From Epithemia pelagica (Eukaryota > Bacillariophyta > Bacillariophyceae > Surirellales > Surirellaceae): 64,000 nt of DNA. Below are positions 9,420 to 20,232 of this stretch, piece by piece; positions within the stretch are counted from its first letter, which is position 1, and each line of letters starts with the position of its first letter. The position numbers and the translations under genes are program-made. Where the stretch lies: positions 1,922,001-1,986,000 of the forward strand of contig OX337230.1 of the NCBI GenBank assembly GCA_946965045.2, given 5' to 3'. The notes beneath the pieces are model-generated. The model ran no database searches. It had not been told where the DNA came from and saw nothing but the letters and a program-made list of their open reading frames with translations.

Positions 9420-10199
9420 CTAGCTGTCTGACGTAGATTGTTGATCAGCACGAGCCCGCTTGGATCGTCTCTTTTTCATGCGAGTGTTAATGTTGGTATT
9501 GTTTTCTACCATTCGCTGAGCATTGGGGTCCATGATAATTCCAATGACAATGAGCACAAAGCGTCTCCCCTCTCCCCTTCGGAATTCTCTCCACTTTTTG
9601 AAGCCATAGTCGATATATTTTTGTGAGAGTTCCTTGATATCGTTTCCTTCAATGAAAGTCACAACCAAATCACATATCGCAAATACGACACTTGCGATGG
9701 TAATAAATGCCACAATTACGCCAAATGTTGACAAGGGATGAAGGATAAGCATCGCCACCACAAGATAGCTCCATAACATGTGAAAGTTTAAAAGACCAGA
9801 GGTCAAGCTCCATGCAAAAATCCATACTTGTGACTGAGAAGAAGAGGATGCGACGCGACTAGAAGTCAAAAGATTGGGCGTTCGAGATGGTCCATGTTTG
9901 TGTTTGGGTGAAGCAGCATTTGAAGACTTTTCCGACGTTCCGCTTGTCGCATTGTCTTCCTCGCTTGGATCAAGATTCTTTAGTTTCTCCTCTTCCCGCT
10001 GCCGTTTTGCCTCATGCCGTTCTGCCAGTCGCAGCTCAATGCCCTGAGGCACAATCCCAGCAAACTGCTGCAAGCCGTGTTTGATTTTTTGGAGCGGTTC
10101 CCTTCTTGGCGACGAGCTCTCTTCTTGAGAGATCGTTGATTCAGAATTCTCTTTTGCGAAAAACTTGATCATGTTTCGTTTTATGTCCGCCATGTTCAT
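9420..10199 (-). CDS. Hypothetical membrane protein
   Basis: The frame is open from 10289, but the ATG at 10199 (MNMADIKRNMIKFF) is the more natural start, giving 259 residues. The N-terminal half is charged and Ser-rich, with a Glu/Arg-rich probably helical segment (about residues 60-80). Two to three hydrophobic helices lie at about residues 125-190, and a fourth short one follows at about 215-227. The C-terminus is basic (KKRRSKRAR), which could be a nuclear localisation or membrane-topology signal. I do not recognise a family. It borders the transposon-rich zone but has normal codon structure, so it appears to be a host gene. Confidence 0.6.
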   Translation of the reverse strand: MNMADIKRNMIKFFAKENSESTISQEESSSPRREPLQKIKHGLQQFAGIVPQGIELRLAERHEAKRQREEEKLKNLDPSEEDNATSGTSEKSSNAASPKHKHGPSRTPNLLTSSRVASSSSQSQVWIFAWSLTSGLLNFHMLWSYLVVAMLILHPLSTFGVIVAFITIASVVFAICDLVVTFIEGNDIKELSQKYIDYGFKKWREFRRGEGRRFVLIVIGIIMDPNAQRMVENNTNINTRMKKRRSKRARADQQSTSDS

Positions 10200-10289
10200 C
10201 GGAACAAACTCTTGGGCCCGGTCTTTCACGCGGAACCAGAAAATGGATTGTGTCGCGTGAGAAGATTGCACCCAGCAACTAAGGGGCAA

Positions 10290-10704
10290 GCCACCAGATC
10301 GAGAAAAGGGAATAGTCTATTCTTCCAGCTGCCGCGCCTACCCGCTACTAGGGTACGGTCGACCGACTGCCCTGGCGCCATTACTCTCGGAATCATGGAG
10401 CGGGGGGACAGCCCGCTTGTGAAAAGGGGCCACATAGACGAACCGCTTTTCGGGCCCCACATCTATACTCCCAAGAAGGGGTAAATGGTCGCACATTAGT
10501 CGTATACTGATGAGAATTTCCCCTTCTCAGAATAACAAAAATGATTGACGGACAGAACATACATTTCTCACCCTCGCTCTAGCGAGGAGGTACCTGGTAA
10601 AATTGAAACCGCCAAGGCGGTAAAGGACGGCTGAGTTCAGTATCAGTAGTACAGTGGACAGGACTATTCTATTTATCCTTGGCAGCACTTCCTAGAAATG
10701 AAAG
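10290..10704. other. Intergenic flank of the helicase element
   Basis: A 415-bp stretch between the membrane protein and the 3' end of the helicase gene. Its left part is GC-rich and its right part carries three perfect hairpins listed separately. No coding frame was recognised. Confidence 0.4.
10511..10621. repeat. Cluster of three perfect hairpins
   Basis: Three inverted repeats lie within 111 bp. TGAGAA/TTCTCA spans 10511-10529 (7-nt loop). CCTCGCT/AGCGAGG spans 10572-10587 (2-nt loop). ACCGCC/GGCGGT spans 10608-10621 (2-nt loop). They sit just downstream (minus-strand sense) of the PIF1-like helicase stop codon, where a terminal hairpin of a rolling-circle element or a transcription end signal could be. 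A canonical Helitron CTRR end was not seen next to them. Confidence 0.5.
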
Positions 10705-13700
10705 TTAATTATGTCTTTCATCGAGCTGAACCGCGGGTGGCGGACGTTTAGTTGTCCGGAAATGTACATGAAACTCTTTACATTCAGCAGACATTCCAGG
10801 ACATTTGTCGGCTATAAGTGGTTTTGCAAGGAAAAGGCCTTTGAGCTGGCAAACTCTCGACAAACAAACATAGTTCCAATTGCCCGTGTAGTCCCAGTTC
10901 GATATGTAAAGAAATTCGATTGATCTCCCTTGTAGCTTATGAACAGTCCTTGCATTGGACACATTGAGAGGAAGCTGCGTCATTTTCATCGTTTTCCTCA
11001 CTCGTTTCATGCCAAACATGGGGAGTGGGAACTGCACTTGTTGAGTAACAGTCTGAGGCTTCAAAAGAACAACATGGTTCTGGTTTCCATCAACCATTTT
11101 CACCTTGATTCCCTCGATTTGAGTGACCTTAAGACTCCAAACATAATATCCATCAATCAATATTTTCTCCAAATCAGTTAATGTCACCCCTTGCTTAAGG
11201 AGAACGCCATTGAATTCACACGTGGCTCCATTAGCAATACATGACTCCTCTTTGTTTTCATTGATACACAACGGTCTTCCATAATACAGTTTCAAAAGTG
11301 GATCATATCTCTTGTTGTCTCGTCCTTGCAAGTGACCCTCACCACAGGTGGCATATAGGATATCTTCACTTGCCTTGTTGAAATCAACATAGTCATTTCT
11401 TGTTCCCGCTTTTTTCCACTTCAAGTTGGACGCTTTGATACAGATTGTGTGCATGGGAGGGTCAACATTAGGATCTTTTGAATGGGTATTTTCCAGATGT
11501 TTAGCAAAAATGGCATCATTGATTGCTGCTCGATCAAGATTAGTTTTCGTTGCATAAACCACATTTGGAGGAATGTCTTTCTCTGTTGGTCCATGTTTAG
11601 ATCCAACAACACGAGTATTGATTGTCGCCACATCACCATTGCTTGGTCCCTCATCTCGAAATGTCTCAAGAATTGTCCCCCATGGTGGATCAAGGCGAAA
11701 CCTGTGATTTGTCTTAAGTTCAAGGAATGTGTGTACCCAGTCATACCATTTCACGAAGTCCTTAAAAAGGACTAATGGTTGGGCTTTGACTGGTTTCAGT
11801 TGTGTGAAATCACCTGCAAAGACAAGAGCAATTCCACCAAAGGCTGCATCCGGCTGCAATATTTGTCGCAGTTTGTGATCAAGAGTATCAACGACTTCTT
11901 TTGAGGCAAATGAAATTTCATCAACGATCAACAGATAAGCATTTTTCCATTGCTCTGGTTCCTCGGTAATTGCTCTGTTTAGTGCACAAGCCATAGCAGT
12001 TGTTTCTCCGTTTATCCCAACTGCTGCAGCACCTGTAAGAGCAGTAACGACAATAGTTCTCTTGTCATACCTGATGTGGAGGTTGTAGCACAAATTTTTG
12101 GCGTATCGTACAATTGTTTTGATAACGTGGCTTTTCCCAGACCCCCCTGCTCCTGATAGAAATGCAATGAATTGGTTTCCCCTGTTGACTTTTTGCAATG
12201 TCTTTTGAATGTTGTCAAGTTTCCGTCGTTTCCGTGTAGGCATTGCTTCAGGATTTGTATTTGAATTTCGGTTTGCCTCATCATGCAAACGCAATATAAA
12301 AGCAGAAATGATTGCTTCGAATGCATAGCGCTGATCCATATCGTCTCTGAAATGGTGGGCTGCATATTCGCGTATATTTGTCAATGACCCAATCGCTTTG
12401 ATATCTTGCTGTCCATCACCAGCTGTAATTCTCTCTGTCCATGAAATTGCCAATTCATGAAGAGCTGCTTTGGTTACATGATGAGAAAAGGACGTTTCAG
12501 GGGTGGACTCAAGACCCACATGTGAAGCTGAGGTGTTTCCAGGAGCTGTAGAACATTTCCTGTAAAGCCGTTGTCTTCATCTATAACAGGTGTAACAATG
12601 TTTTGAATGCCACAGTTTGACGTTCCACATTTGCCAATGATACATGATGGAATCTGATAAATGTTGGTTGGCGACCTCAAGTCAAGTCCTGTCTCATTCA
12701 TGTCATTGACCGTCTCAATAAGCTCCTCAAAGGCACTGTCAAAATCTTTGTGAAGAGCACTATCCTCATCATTTTCATTATCATATTCATCATGGACACA
12801 ACAGTTGTCAGTTGGCTTTTGTGTTTCTTTTTCCAGAGGATCCACTGGTCTTCCAGAATTTAGACTGTTCCGACAATCTTGAATATTAGCAAGAATTTGC
12901 CGATGCTCAGCTGTGATCATTCCACTCCGAAGTGCTGCTTGGAAACATTTAACAAATGAACCATCCTTTGTCAAATCTCCTGGAAAGGATCTGAATGAAT
13001 GGAACAAGATGTTTGCTTTTTTTGCATAAAGTTCCATGTAATGATGTTCCTCGTGCAAGATATCATCCGGCATTTCTTCTGTTTCAATGTTTCGATTCCC
13101 AAAATATTTGGTGTCAACACAATCTTTGTAAGTCACAAGTGGTATCTTTATATGTTTTGCGGCTGTTACACCAAGATGGTCTTTTGAAGGGTGTTCCTTG
13201 ATCCATTCCAAGCTTTTTGATGTTTTCCTGGTCACTGTGAAGTTGGACAGAAAATCATACAAACAAACATCTTCAAGTTCTTCTGGTCGTAACAAGTAAT
13301 TTGCAACATCTGACGTCAGAAAGGTGTTTCCATCAATCGAATCAAGGGACAAATCTTGCAAGGTTGCTTTTTCAAAATTTTTGAGATTCACATACGCAAA
13401 ATCATGTGAATAACGAAACCTTGAGCCAATTTTTCGCACCAAGTAAGAAGCCATCGGTGCACTGCATATATGTGCAGAAGTGGACAGCAACATTGCCCCA
13501 ATTAATGCCCTCATTCCAGAAGTTTCACGGTCTTGCTCAACTGTCTCAATTTCTGTCGAATTGGTAGTCTGCTCAAGTTCAAGCAATCTTTCCCGCATTT
13601 TTCGTATCATTTGTTTAGCTGCATTTGTAAACAGTGAACTGTCTTCTTCTTGAGTATTCTTAGAAATGTAACATGTCATATACATGACACTTCCTCCGTC

Positions 13701-14348
13701 AACAGCTGTCACAACATTAGTATTGCAACCAAAAATCTGGCTTGCATGACAATTGTGAATATTGACAAATGCATCATGGTGTTTTCAATTTGCTTCCAGT
13801 GCAAACAAGTGTCTGGATTGATCATTGCCTTTCCAATCAAACCACTTTGTTGAATCTTCTGAAAACTTCAACTCTGTTTTTTCACACTCTGCACACGGAA
13901 TATGCATACGACACTCGTCTCCTTTCTTGAAACAAGAAATAGCATGTTTTGAGCAATGCAAATTGCGTAATACTGTCAGAACAAAAGTGCCATCAGTTGT
14001 CATTCTCTTGGGATGTAAGATCTGCTGACGCATCAGGAACAATTCCATTGAATTTGTGAGTGGAACATTGAAGGATGAAGCTTGTGCCATTGGGTCATTC
14101 TGTGGTTGTTGTTCTTGAAAAGCCATGGCTGGGAGAATGTTTTTCAATCTGGAAAGAACAAGAGCTTCACTTGTCATTGCTGTGTTGCAGTTTGCGCATC
14201 TGACAATTGATTTCCCACCAAGGGATGTTACACCAATCTTTGTTCGCAAATTCTGAATGTCTTGTTTGGAACATGGGTGGAAGGCACGTGAGACACAAGC
14301 ATCATTTACACAAGGCGGAATAGTCTCGCCATGCATATGTGTGCTCAT
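10705..14348 (-). pseudogene. PIF1-type helicase gene of a Helitron-like element, broken by a stop and a frameshift
   Basis: Three consecutive minus-strand frames together form one protein. Part 1 (14348-13785) contains Cys/His clusters and a CFKKGDECRM motif typical of the region upstream of transposon helicases. It ends at an in-frame TGA (13785-13787); the same frame continues directly into part 2 (start of the listed ORF at 13712, to 12474) with the conserved-looking FVNIHN and GCNTNVV segments. Part 2 overlaps part 3 (12519-10705) in another frame, so a frameshift near 12480-12520 separates them. Part 3 is a PIF1-family 5'-3' DNA helicase: Walker A GAGGSGKS, TALTGAAAVGIN, Walker B IVDEIS, GDFTQLKPV, and the C-terminal TVHKLQGRS and YVCLSRV motifs. 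No HUH Rep nuclease domain is visible. The gene is more AT-rich than its neighbours. Stop-codon readthrough plus frameshifting is possible but less likely than decay. Confidence 0.75.
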
Positions 14349-14936
14349 GACCTTTGATGCATAGTCAACTAAGATCTTCGAAAAGTGTTCTCACCCAGAA
14401 ACGACGATCATGTGATATCTTGCCCAGTAGACACCCTTTGATGCCAAATATAAAGTGGCAGAAACTGAAGATGATGCCGGCCCAACCATGGACTCTAGAC
14501 TCGGCAGATGAGGAGAACCCGAAGAGTACTATTAGCGAAGATGAAGAGGAGATCGATCTAGCTGTAGACGATATGGATGGTGCATCAGCAGTGGTACACC
14601 AAGCACATTGGCGGCTCCATTGATGCACCCACAGAAGGTGGCCAAGAGAAGCAACTATAGACCAACCAACACTGCACTCCTCCATTATTCACTGATACCA
14701 TGCAGGACACGCTCAACACGAGTACCTGTGTACCCAGTGGTACAACAAGCACATCGGCGGCTCCTTCGATGGACCCACAAAAGGTGACCAACAAAAACAA
14801 CTGTAGACCTGACCAACCAACACCATTCACTGATACCATGCAGGACACTCTTACCTGTCCCGACACCCAGTTCCCAGTAGTACAGCACCAAGCACATCGG
14901 TGGCTCCTTTGATGGACCCACAAAATGGTGGCCTTG
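14349..14936. repeat. Degenerate tandem repeat, about 140-146 bp period
   Basis: Copies begin with GTGGTACA at 14591 and 14737 and with GTAGTACA at 14877, so the periods are 146 and 140 bp; the third copy is partial. Each contains a GGCTCC...GATGCACCC/GATGGACCC core and ACCATGCAGGACAC at the end. One plus-strand frame reads through copies 2 and 3 with a Ser/Thr-rich peptide, which suggests a decayed coding repeat. An acidic Glu-rich patch precedes copy 1 (about 14535-14575) and a related patch follows at 15139-15165. Confidence 0.6.
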
Positions 14937-15289
14937 ATGGTTCTTCAGCGGAATCAAACTTGAGTGGAAACTTAGTTGCGATACCCCACCCAAGATCTCT
15001 CCACCTCTTCCATGGAAGAACTTGCCTTGACATTTGACATGGATTGTCAATAAAGACTCACGTCCACATGACCTCGTCGCAACAATGTATTGAACAATGC
15101 TATGCCCTGTAACACTCTGGTTTCTCCCAAGACCCAAAACAATGAAGAGGACGTAAACCTAGCTGTAAATGAGAGGAGGTGGATCATGTTGTAAGAAGGA
15201 GACGATATACTTGGATTTTAGGTAGATGTTTAGTTGTGAAAAGTGGCTTGTACGTAGATTCCCTGATCCCTGAGTGACAAAAGGAGCAG

Positions 15290-15465
15290 GCTAGGTGGGG
15301 ACAAATGGCGATGAAAAGGATAGAAAGAAAAGTGGGGACGAAGTGCATGTGAAGGAAAGAGCAGGAAAAGTGAAGACAAAATAGGATGAAGCAGATAGCG
15401 AGAAAAGTGGGGACGAATTGCATGTGAAGGAAAAAGAGCAGGAAAAGTGGGGACAAATCGGCACG
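15290..15465. repeat. GA-rich tandem repeat, 75-bp period
   Basis: The block GAAAAGTGGGGACGAA...GCATGTGAAGG starts at 15327 and again at 15402, and partial copies (GTGGGGACAAA) flank it at about 15295 and 15450. The whole is a tandem array of about two and a half units. Long antisense frames through it are repeat artefacts. Confidence 0.6.
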
Positions 15466-15535
15466 GCTAAAATGAAAAACTAGCCGGCCTAGCACGTAGT
15501 ACGACTCGTGACTACCATAGCGGGATTCGTGCAAG

Positions 15536-15740
15536 TAATACTCGAGTATAGTGGAATACTTGCGAGTATATACTCGATACTCGTACTCTCTATACATTCG
15601 ATGGACGAGTAATCATTGATACTCGTACTCGTACAGTCAGGAGTGGCTGGGTACTCGTACTCGAACATGTATGAGTACAGAAGTAGGTACTCGATACTCG
15701 TACTCTCACATTAGGGCTGTACTCGATACTAGTACTCTAG
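15536..15740. repeat. Degenerate TACTCG hexanucleotide-rich tract
   Basis: Many copies of TACTCG, CGAGTA and ACTCGTACTC occur in both orientations over about 200 bp. It looks like an expanded and decayed microsatellite or the subterminal part of a transposon. No coding function is suggested. Confidence 0.55.
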
Positions 15741-16556
15741 GCGAAATAAGGTCGATTACAGATCCCAGGTCCGAAGAAACGACCCCTGAGAATTGAGCGA
15801 CTGTGATATGTGTACTGAAATACAATATGAGTGCCAATCGAGAGATATAAGGGCTTCTGCTTTTATCGTATACCAATATGCTATTATCAATACCACATGC
15901 ATCCTGGTCAGCAGAACGAACGAAGAAAAACAAAATTCATAATATATGCTTTCCTAGTCAATTTATAATTCTTTGTTGCTGTATGATGATAATATGAATT
16001 TAACTCTGCCGTTGTAGCGATTCATGCCCGTTATCGAACACAGCAATTCTCTCTAACGTCTTGCTACCTGTTCCTACGAGCTTTCAAACAAAAAGTCTTG
16101 TTTCAGTCATTCCAGAACGGTTGGGCGTCTTACATTACTAGTAGAGATTCGTCAAGGGTAAGTCCCCACTCACATTTTACGCGGTTGGAGGTGCACCTCC
16201 AAATCATACCATGACTGACCATTAAAATATTCATTGCTATATCATTGCCATATATATTTAACCGTTTTATCAACCGCCATGTTTGCTCAATTGTACTTTT
16301 TACTCTAGTGTCCGTCCGTTTTCGGAACAGCTGGTCTTTCTGGAAATTCCCACCCCAGACCCCAAGCCTTCCGGCCCACCCGTCCCGTTCATACTGAACT
16401 CAGACGAACATTTTTATCTTGGGGGATTTTATGTGAATGGGGACACTGCCCACGCCCACGCCAGAAACATCCCCACGTCACCAAAGATACCCACGGAAAA
16501 AAGATACGAATCCCAGAGATGAGGCAATCAGCAATATCATCTATCATCTACCATCT
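15741..16556. other. Intergenic upstream of the JMJD8-like gene
   Basis: AT-rich sequence with nothing convincing. A TATATATT stretch near 16250-16258 could belong to a promoter, but it lies about 300 bp from the likely start codon. Confidence 0.3.
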
Positions 16557-17623
16557 ATGATGAACTGTCTGTTTTCTCTCCCAGCTTTATCTATTCTGGT
16601 CGTTGTGCTCGCTGGAGCCGTTGTCGCCCAAGAAAAACAATGGGCTTGGAATCCAACGGACACCCACCCATGCAACATCCAAAGACTACAGCTGGATGGG
16701 AACGACAAGGTCACAGGTCTCTTGGCTACCAATGGGCTTGTGCCTCCGTTGCATCCGGAACCTCTCATTTTGGTGGCGTCCAAGACATCCAAGAGAAATT
16801 CAGACTTCAGACACCGAACGTCGTTTGATCACATTCTCGGTCAATTTCCAACCAATTTCACCATCACATTGTCCAGCTCCAACGCTTTGTCAGAACACCG
16901 CCGCGAAACAACCTTGAAACAATATATTCATGAAACAGTTGCATCTGGTGTGACATCTCCAGATCACAATTCGAGTGAAAATTGGTACTTATTTGGACAC
17001 ACTTACAGCGAGGAATGGCGAGAATTGACCAAACACTACCAACTGCCACCATGTCGAACCTGCCGCGATGATTTGTGTGCTTTATCGTTTGGCATTGGGA
17101 ATCGTGGATCGGGTGTGCAATGGCACGTTCATGGGCCAGGGTTTTCCGAAGCCTTGCACGGGAAAAAGCATTGGGTGCTCTACCCTCCCAATCACAAGCC
17201 CTTCAACTATCACAAGGACCAGTCGAGCAGACAGTGGATGGAACATGTCTACCCCACCGTCGAGCCGAGACCGTATGAGTGCACATGTACGTAACGTAAC
17301 GTCCCGTCATGGTGTGTTGCATGCTGCGCGAGAATTCTAACGATATCTTGCTTCGCGCGTCGTCGTTTGTGGTGCATAGTGGATCCAGGCGACTTAATTT
17401 ACTTCCCAGTAAGCATTTGTTCAAGGCATTTTTGGATCCAGAGACATTTGGAATCTTCCCCTCTGTACCTTGGCTGACGTTTTGACTTTGTGTTCGTCTT
17501 TGGTTTGATCTTCAACCCGTGCAGGATGGTTGGTGGCATGCGACGATCAATCTAGATCCATACACTGCGTTCATCTCCACTTTTACAACCGAACACGATT
17601 TGGAAAGATATGACGAACTTTAG
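16557..17623 (+). CDS. JMJD8-like JmjC/cupin protein, three exons including a 29-nt microexon
   Basis: Exons are inferred as 16557-17286, 17380-17408 and 17525-17623, all with GT-AG borders and consistent phase, giving 285 residues (human JMJD8 is of similar length). The start at 16557 is chosen because it begins a clean signal peptide (hydrophobic core ending AVVAQ), so the protein should enter the ER as JMJD8 does. The JmjC-type core is clear: YLFGHTY, SFGIGNRGSGVQWHVHGPG (His190 and His192), GKKHWVLYPP, then LDPGDLIYFP across the microexon, and GWWHATINL in exon 3 (His258). The HVH replaces the HWH of animals. JMJD8 is a JmjC-only family; enzymatic activity is uncertain. Four or more N-glycosylation sequons (NFT, NSS) fit ER residence. 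Confidence 0.85.
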
Positions 17624-18499
17624 ACCCATGTTCATCTCGTGGTGTAGTATTGCCTTTTCTATTCCTATCTGCCTCGTTTACCCCGCTCCGTGTTTGTCCA
17701 CAGAAACCTGTTTCTGGTGTCACACGGAAACTTTCTCATTCAATTTCAATCCACAATGCCAGTAGTAAGCAAATGGATAAGAAGGATGAAGGGCGAACAC
17801 AAGAAGGGACGGATAGTTTTTGAAAAGGGGCATCGTGCCTACACGTCAAATGTTTCGCCAATACTTTCCTTTAGTTGTTCGTTGTTCTCGTAGAGTCGTA
17901 GAGATCGGAGTGCCTCGATCCTTGTTGGATGAGCGTATGAGTTGGGAGTTCTCCTCAGAGGGAGCAGTACAGTTAGGTACTCCCATAAACAAAGACGAGA
18001 TCTTTGTGTCCCAGTCTTTGGACTCCATGTGGATAATTGTCGACAGGCGCGAGAAACGTTCGAGCGCACGTTCTCCCGCCACATGTTTATTTTTCGCATT
18101 CGCAGGCATGCGAAATTTTTCTCTTACTCTTGTTTTTTGAATTCAAGACAGAACCACGCGCGCGTGCTTCATTCAATACGGCTATATCAACGGTTCCCGT
18201 TATGGACGTACTGGCTCGTCAGGGCAACGCGCACGCGCTAGATGCGTTTGCTATTTGCTTAGCCAAGTTGCTCTATTTTCAGGAATACTCTTTCGAAATT
18301 CCCGATGAGTCTTTATTTCACAGTCTACCCAACAAAGAGGAGATACGGATACGCCCATGGGTCACCTCCGAATTCCGCGCCCTTTCTTCCAATAGAACCT
18401 ATCCAAGACACAACGGCTCTTGCGTTCCAGTGTGCTTGTTACCCCCCTTGCCTTTGCCTCATTCATGTCTCTGGTGAATCAGCATGAGATGGCACAATA
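17624..18499. other. Intergenic, nothing recognised
   Basis: Several short frames exist (for example around 17820-18140 and 18037-18477) but none has a recognisable domain, a consistent splice model, or support against its alternatives. The end of the region is the probable promoter of the next gene. Confidence 0.3.
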
Positions 18500-20189
18500 A
18501 TGCAGGAATCACACAAGCCAGTAAACATGGTAAGTCTTTATTTGTTGTCACGCTGTCTGTTGCAATTGTTTCGGAGTCTTCTGACTGCTCCTTTTCATTT
18601 CCCCCATTTTTTGCCGGTAGCGAATCCACGCCACGGATGAGCTGCATGCTACGGAAAACAAACGAAAAGAAGAGGAGGAAATGGAGCGAGAACACATTGT
18701 GGATCCAGATGGATGCCATTGTGACGAAGCGATGGAACAACCCATGGAACGCAGTCCAGCGCCCGACGCACCGGAGCAGGACGAACAACAACGACGAGCG
18801 GCCGCCCCCGACGCACCGGAAATGAGGGTCACCACCGCCAAACTGGAGCATGCTTCCTCCTTTGATGGAGATCGCTGGGTACAGGTTCCAGATGACAGCT
18901 CGGTCATTAGTGAACTGGAAACACCAGAATTTCAGAGAAATATCTATTCTCGTCAAAAAGCATCGGGAAGGACCAAAAAGAAAACGGGGAAAGTGGGAAG
19001 TCGAACCAACAATACAAAGCGATCGACTGGGACAGGGTTGAGGGATGGAGAAACGGGGGAGAGCAAACATCACACTCCACGAAAGGGTACAGCGGCGTCT
19101 AAATCGTCTCCGCATTCCAACGGCAAAGTAAATAGTGCCAAAAGCAAGACATCCAAACCCACAGATGTCGTTGCGGCACAAAACTTGGCCAAGGCGCGTG
19201 TGCGAGCGCAAAGAATACGAGAGAAAAAAGAAAACGATCGTCTTGCAGCGCAACAACAAGAACGGAGCGAATCGCAAAAACGACAGACCAGGTTTACAGC
19301 AGAAGAGGGACACGCCCGTGCGCGAGCTAGGGTCAAACTGCGAAAATTAAAGCAAAAAGCGCTTGCCATGGAAGAGGGAATGAACAATGGCTCGCGTCCT
19401 CCATCTGCTTCGCCCAATCGTACATTGCGAGACACTGCCAGTCGAAATGATAAAGATGACCTTGTATCCATCATGTCAACTCTTTCTATGGATGCAGAGG
19501 CAGTTCGTTCGTATTTGCTTGTGGATGACACTCAAACAATCGCCTCCAATGCAAGCTCGAGACGCCCTCTTACTGTCCCCAATGGTCCCAAGTTTGCCCT
19601 TGAAGCCAAATACGGGGACAAGACTGCCACAAAACGCCAAGCACTCTTGTCCACAGATGACGATGTGAGTGACTTTAACACGGTGTCGTCCGTGTCCACA
19701 TGGGGCACGGAGCGATCGGTGACCATTCCCAAGGGACCGAAATTTTTGTTGGAGGCCAAATACGGGGAGAAAGGCAAACGCACCTCAAAGCGCAATTCCA
19801 GTATTGGCCACGCTTCGACAGGAATGTTACGGGAAGACGGAATCAAACGGCGAACGGCCACCACACCCACTGGTATGCAAGTGGGAAGAGGCATGTTGTC
19901 CAACCCTCCGAAATTGCACTCCAGTAATCGCCGACATCAGCCAAAGAGTACGTTGGAATTGCAGGAACAAGAAATGAAAAAGCAATTCCGTGCCAGGCCC
20001 ATGCCGAAATTCTCCAAAACACGAAGCGTTGCTCCGACCCGTCGAGAAAGTACAGGAACCACTGCGTCATCCTCCCCGCACCCCAAGGTTTCTCCGCGAA
20101 AACCAGGGGGAACTAAAACGGCGGCGAAAAAGCAACATACTCAACGACAAAAGGAGCAAGGCACCAAAATAGAGACACCAACGAGTTAG
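18500..20189 (+). CDS. Basic disordered protein with two GPKFxLEAKYG repeats
   Basis: I infer a short first exon (18500-18529, ten codons) spliced by GTAAGT to exon 2 (18621-20189). The join keeps frame and gives 532 residues; the uninterrupted downstream frame alone starts at 18681 with 502 residues. Almost the whole protein is charged and Ser/Lys/Arg-rich. Residues about 180-245 form a strongly helical, basic Glu/Arg/Lys/Gln segment. Two copies of a motif occur at about residues 324-343 and 376-395: (V/I)P(N/K)GPKFxLEAKYGxK. The C-terminus is Pro/Ser/Lys/Thr-rich. I do not recognise a family; the composition fits a cytoskeletal or nucleic-acid-binding protein, but this is only a guess. Confidence 0.65.
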
Positions 20190-20232
20190 TGAAAATGGTG
20201 CGAGTTGTAGTTTAAACTGTTTTATCTAATGA

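Noticed and set aside
10511-10621. Calling the hairpins a proven Helitron 3' end
   Set aside because: No CTRR end at the expected distance and no second copy to compare; listed only as a hairpin cluster.
14349-15180. Possible gene in the repeat zone upstream of the helicase
   Set aside because: Only short frames in repeats with Ser/Thr bias; no complete gene can be built.
15184-15597. 137-codon minus-strand frame rich in Phe, Leu and His
   Set aside because: It is the translation of the 75-bp tandem repeat; the repeated peptide has no other support.
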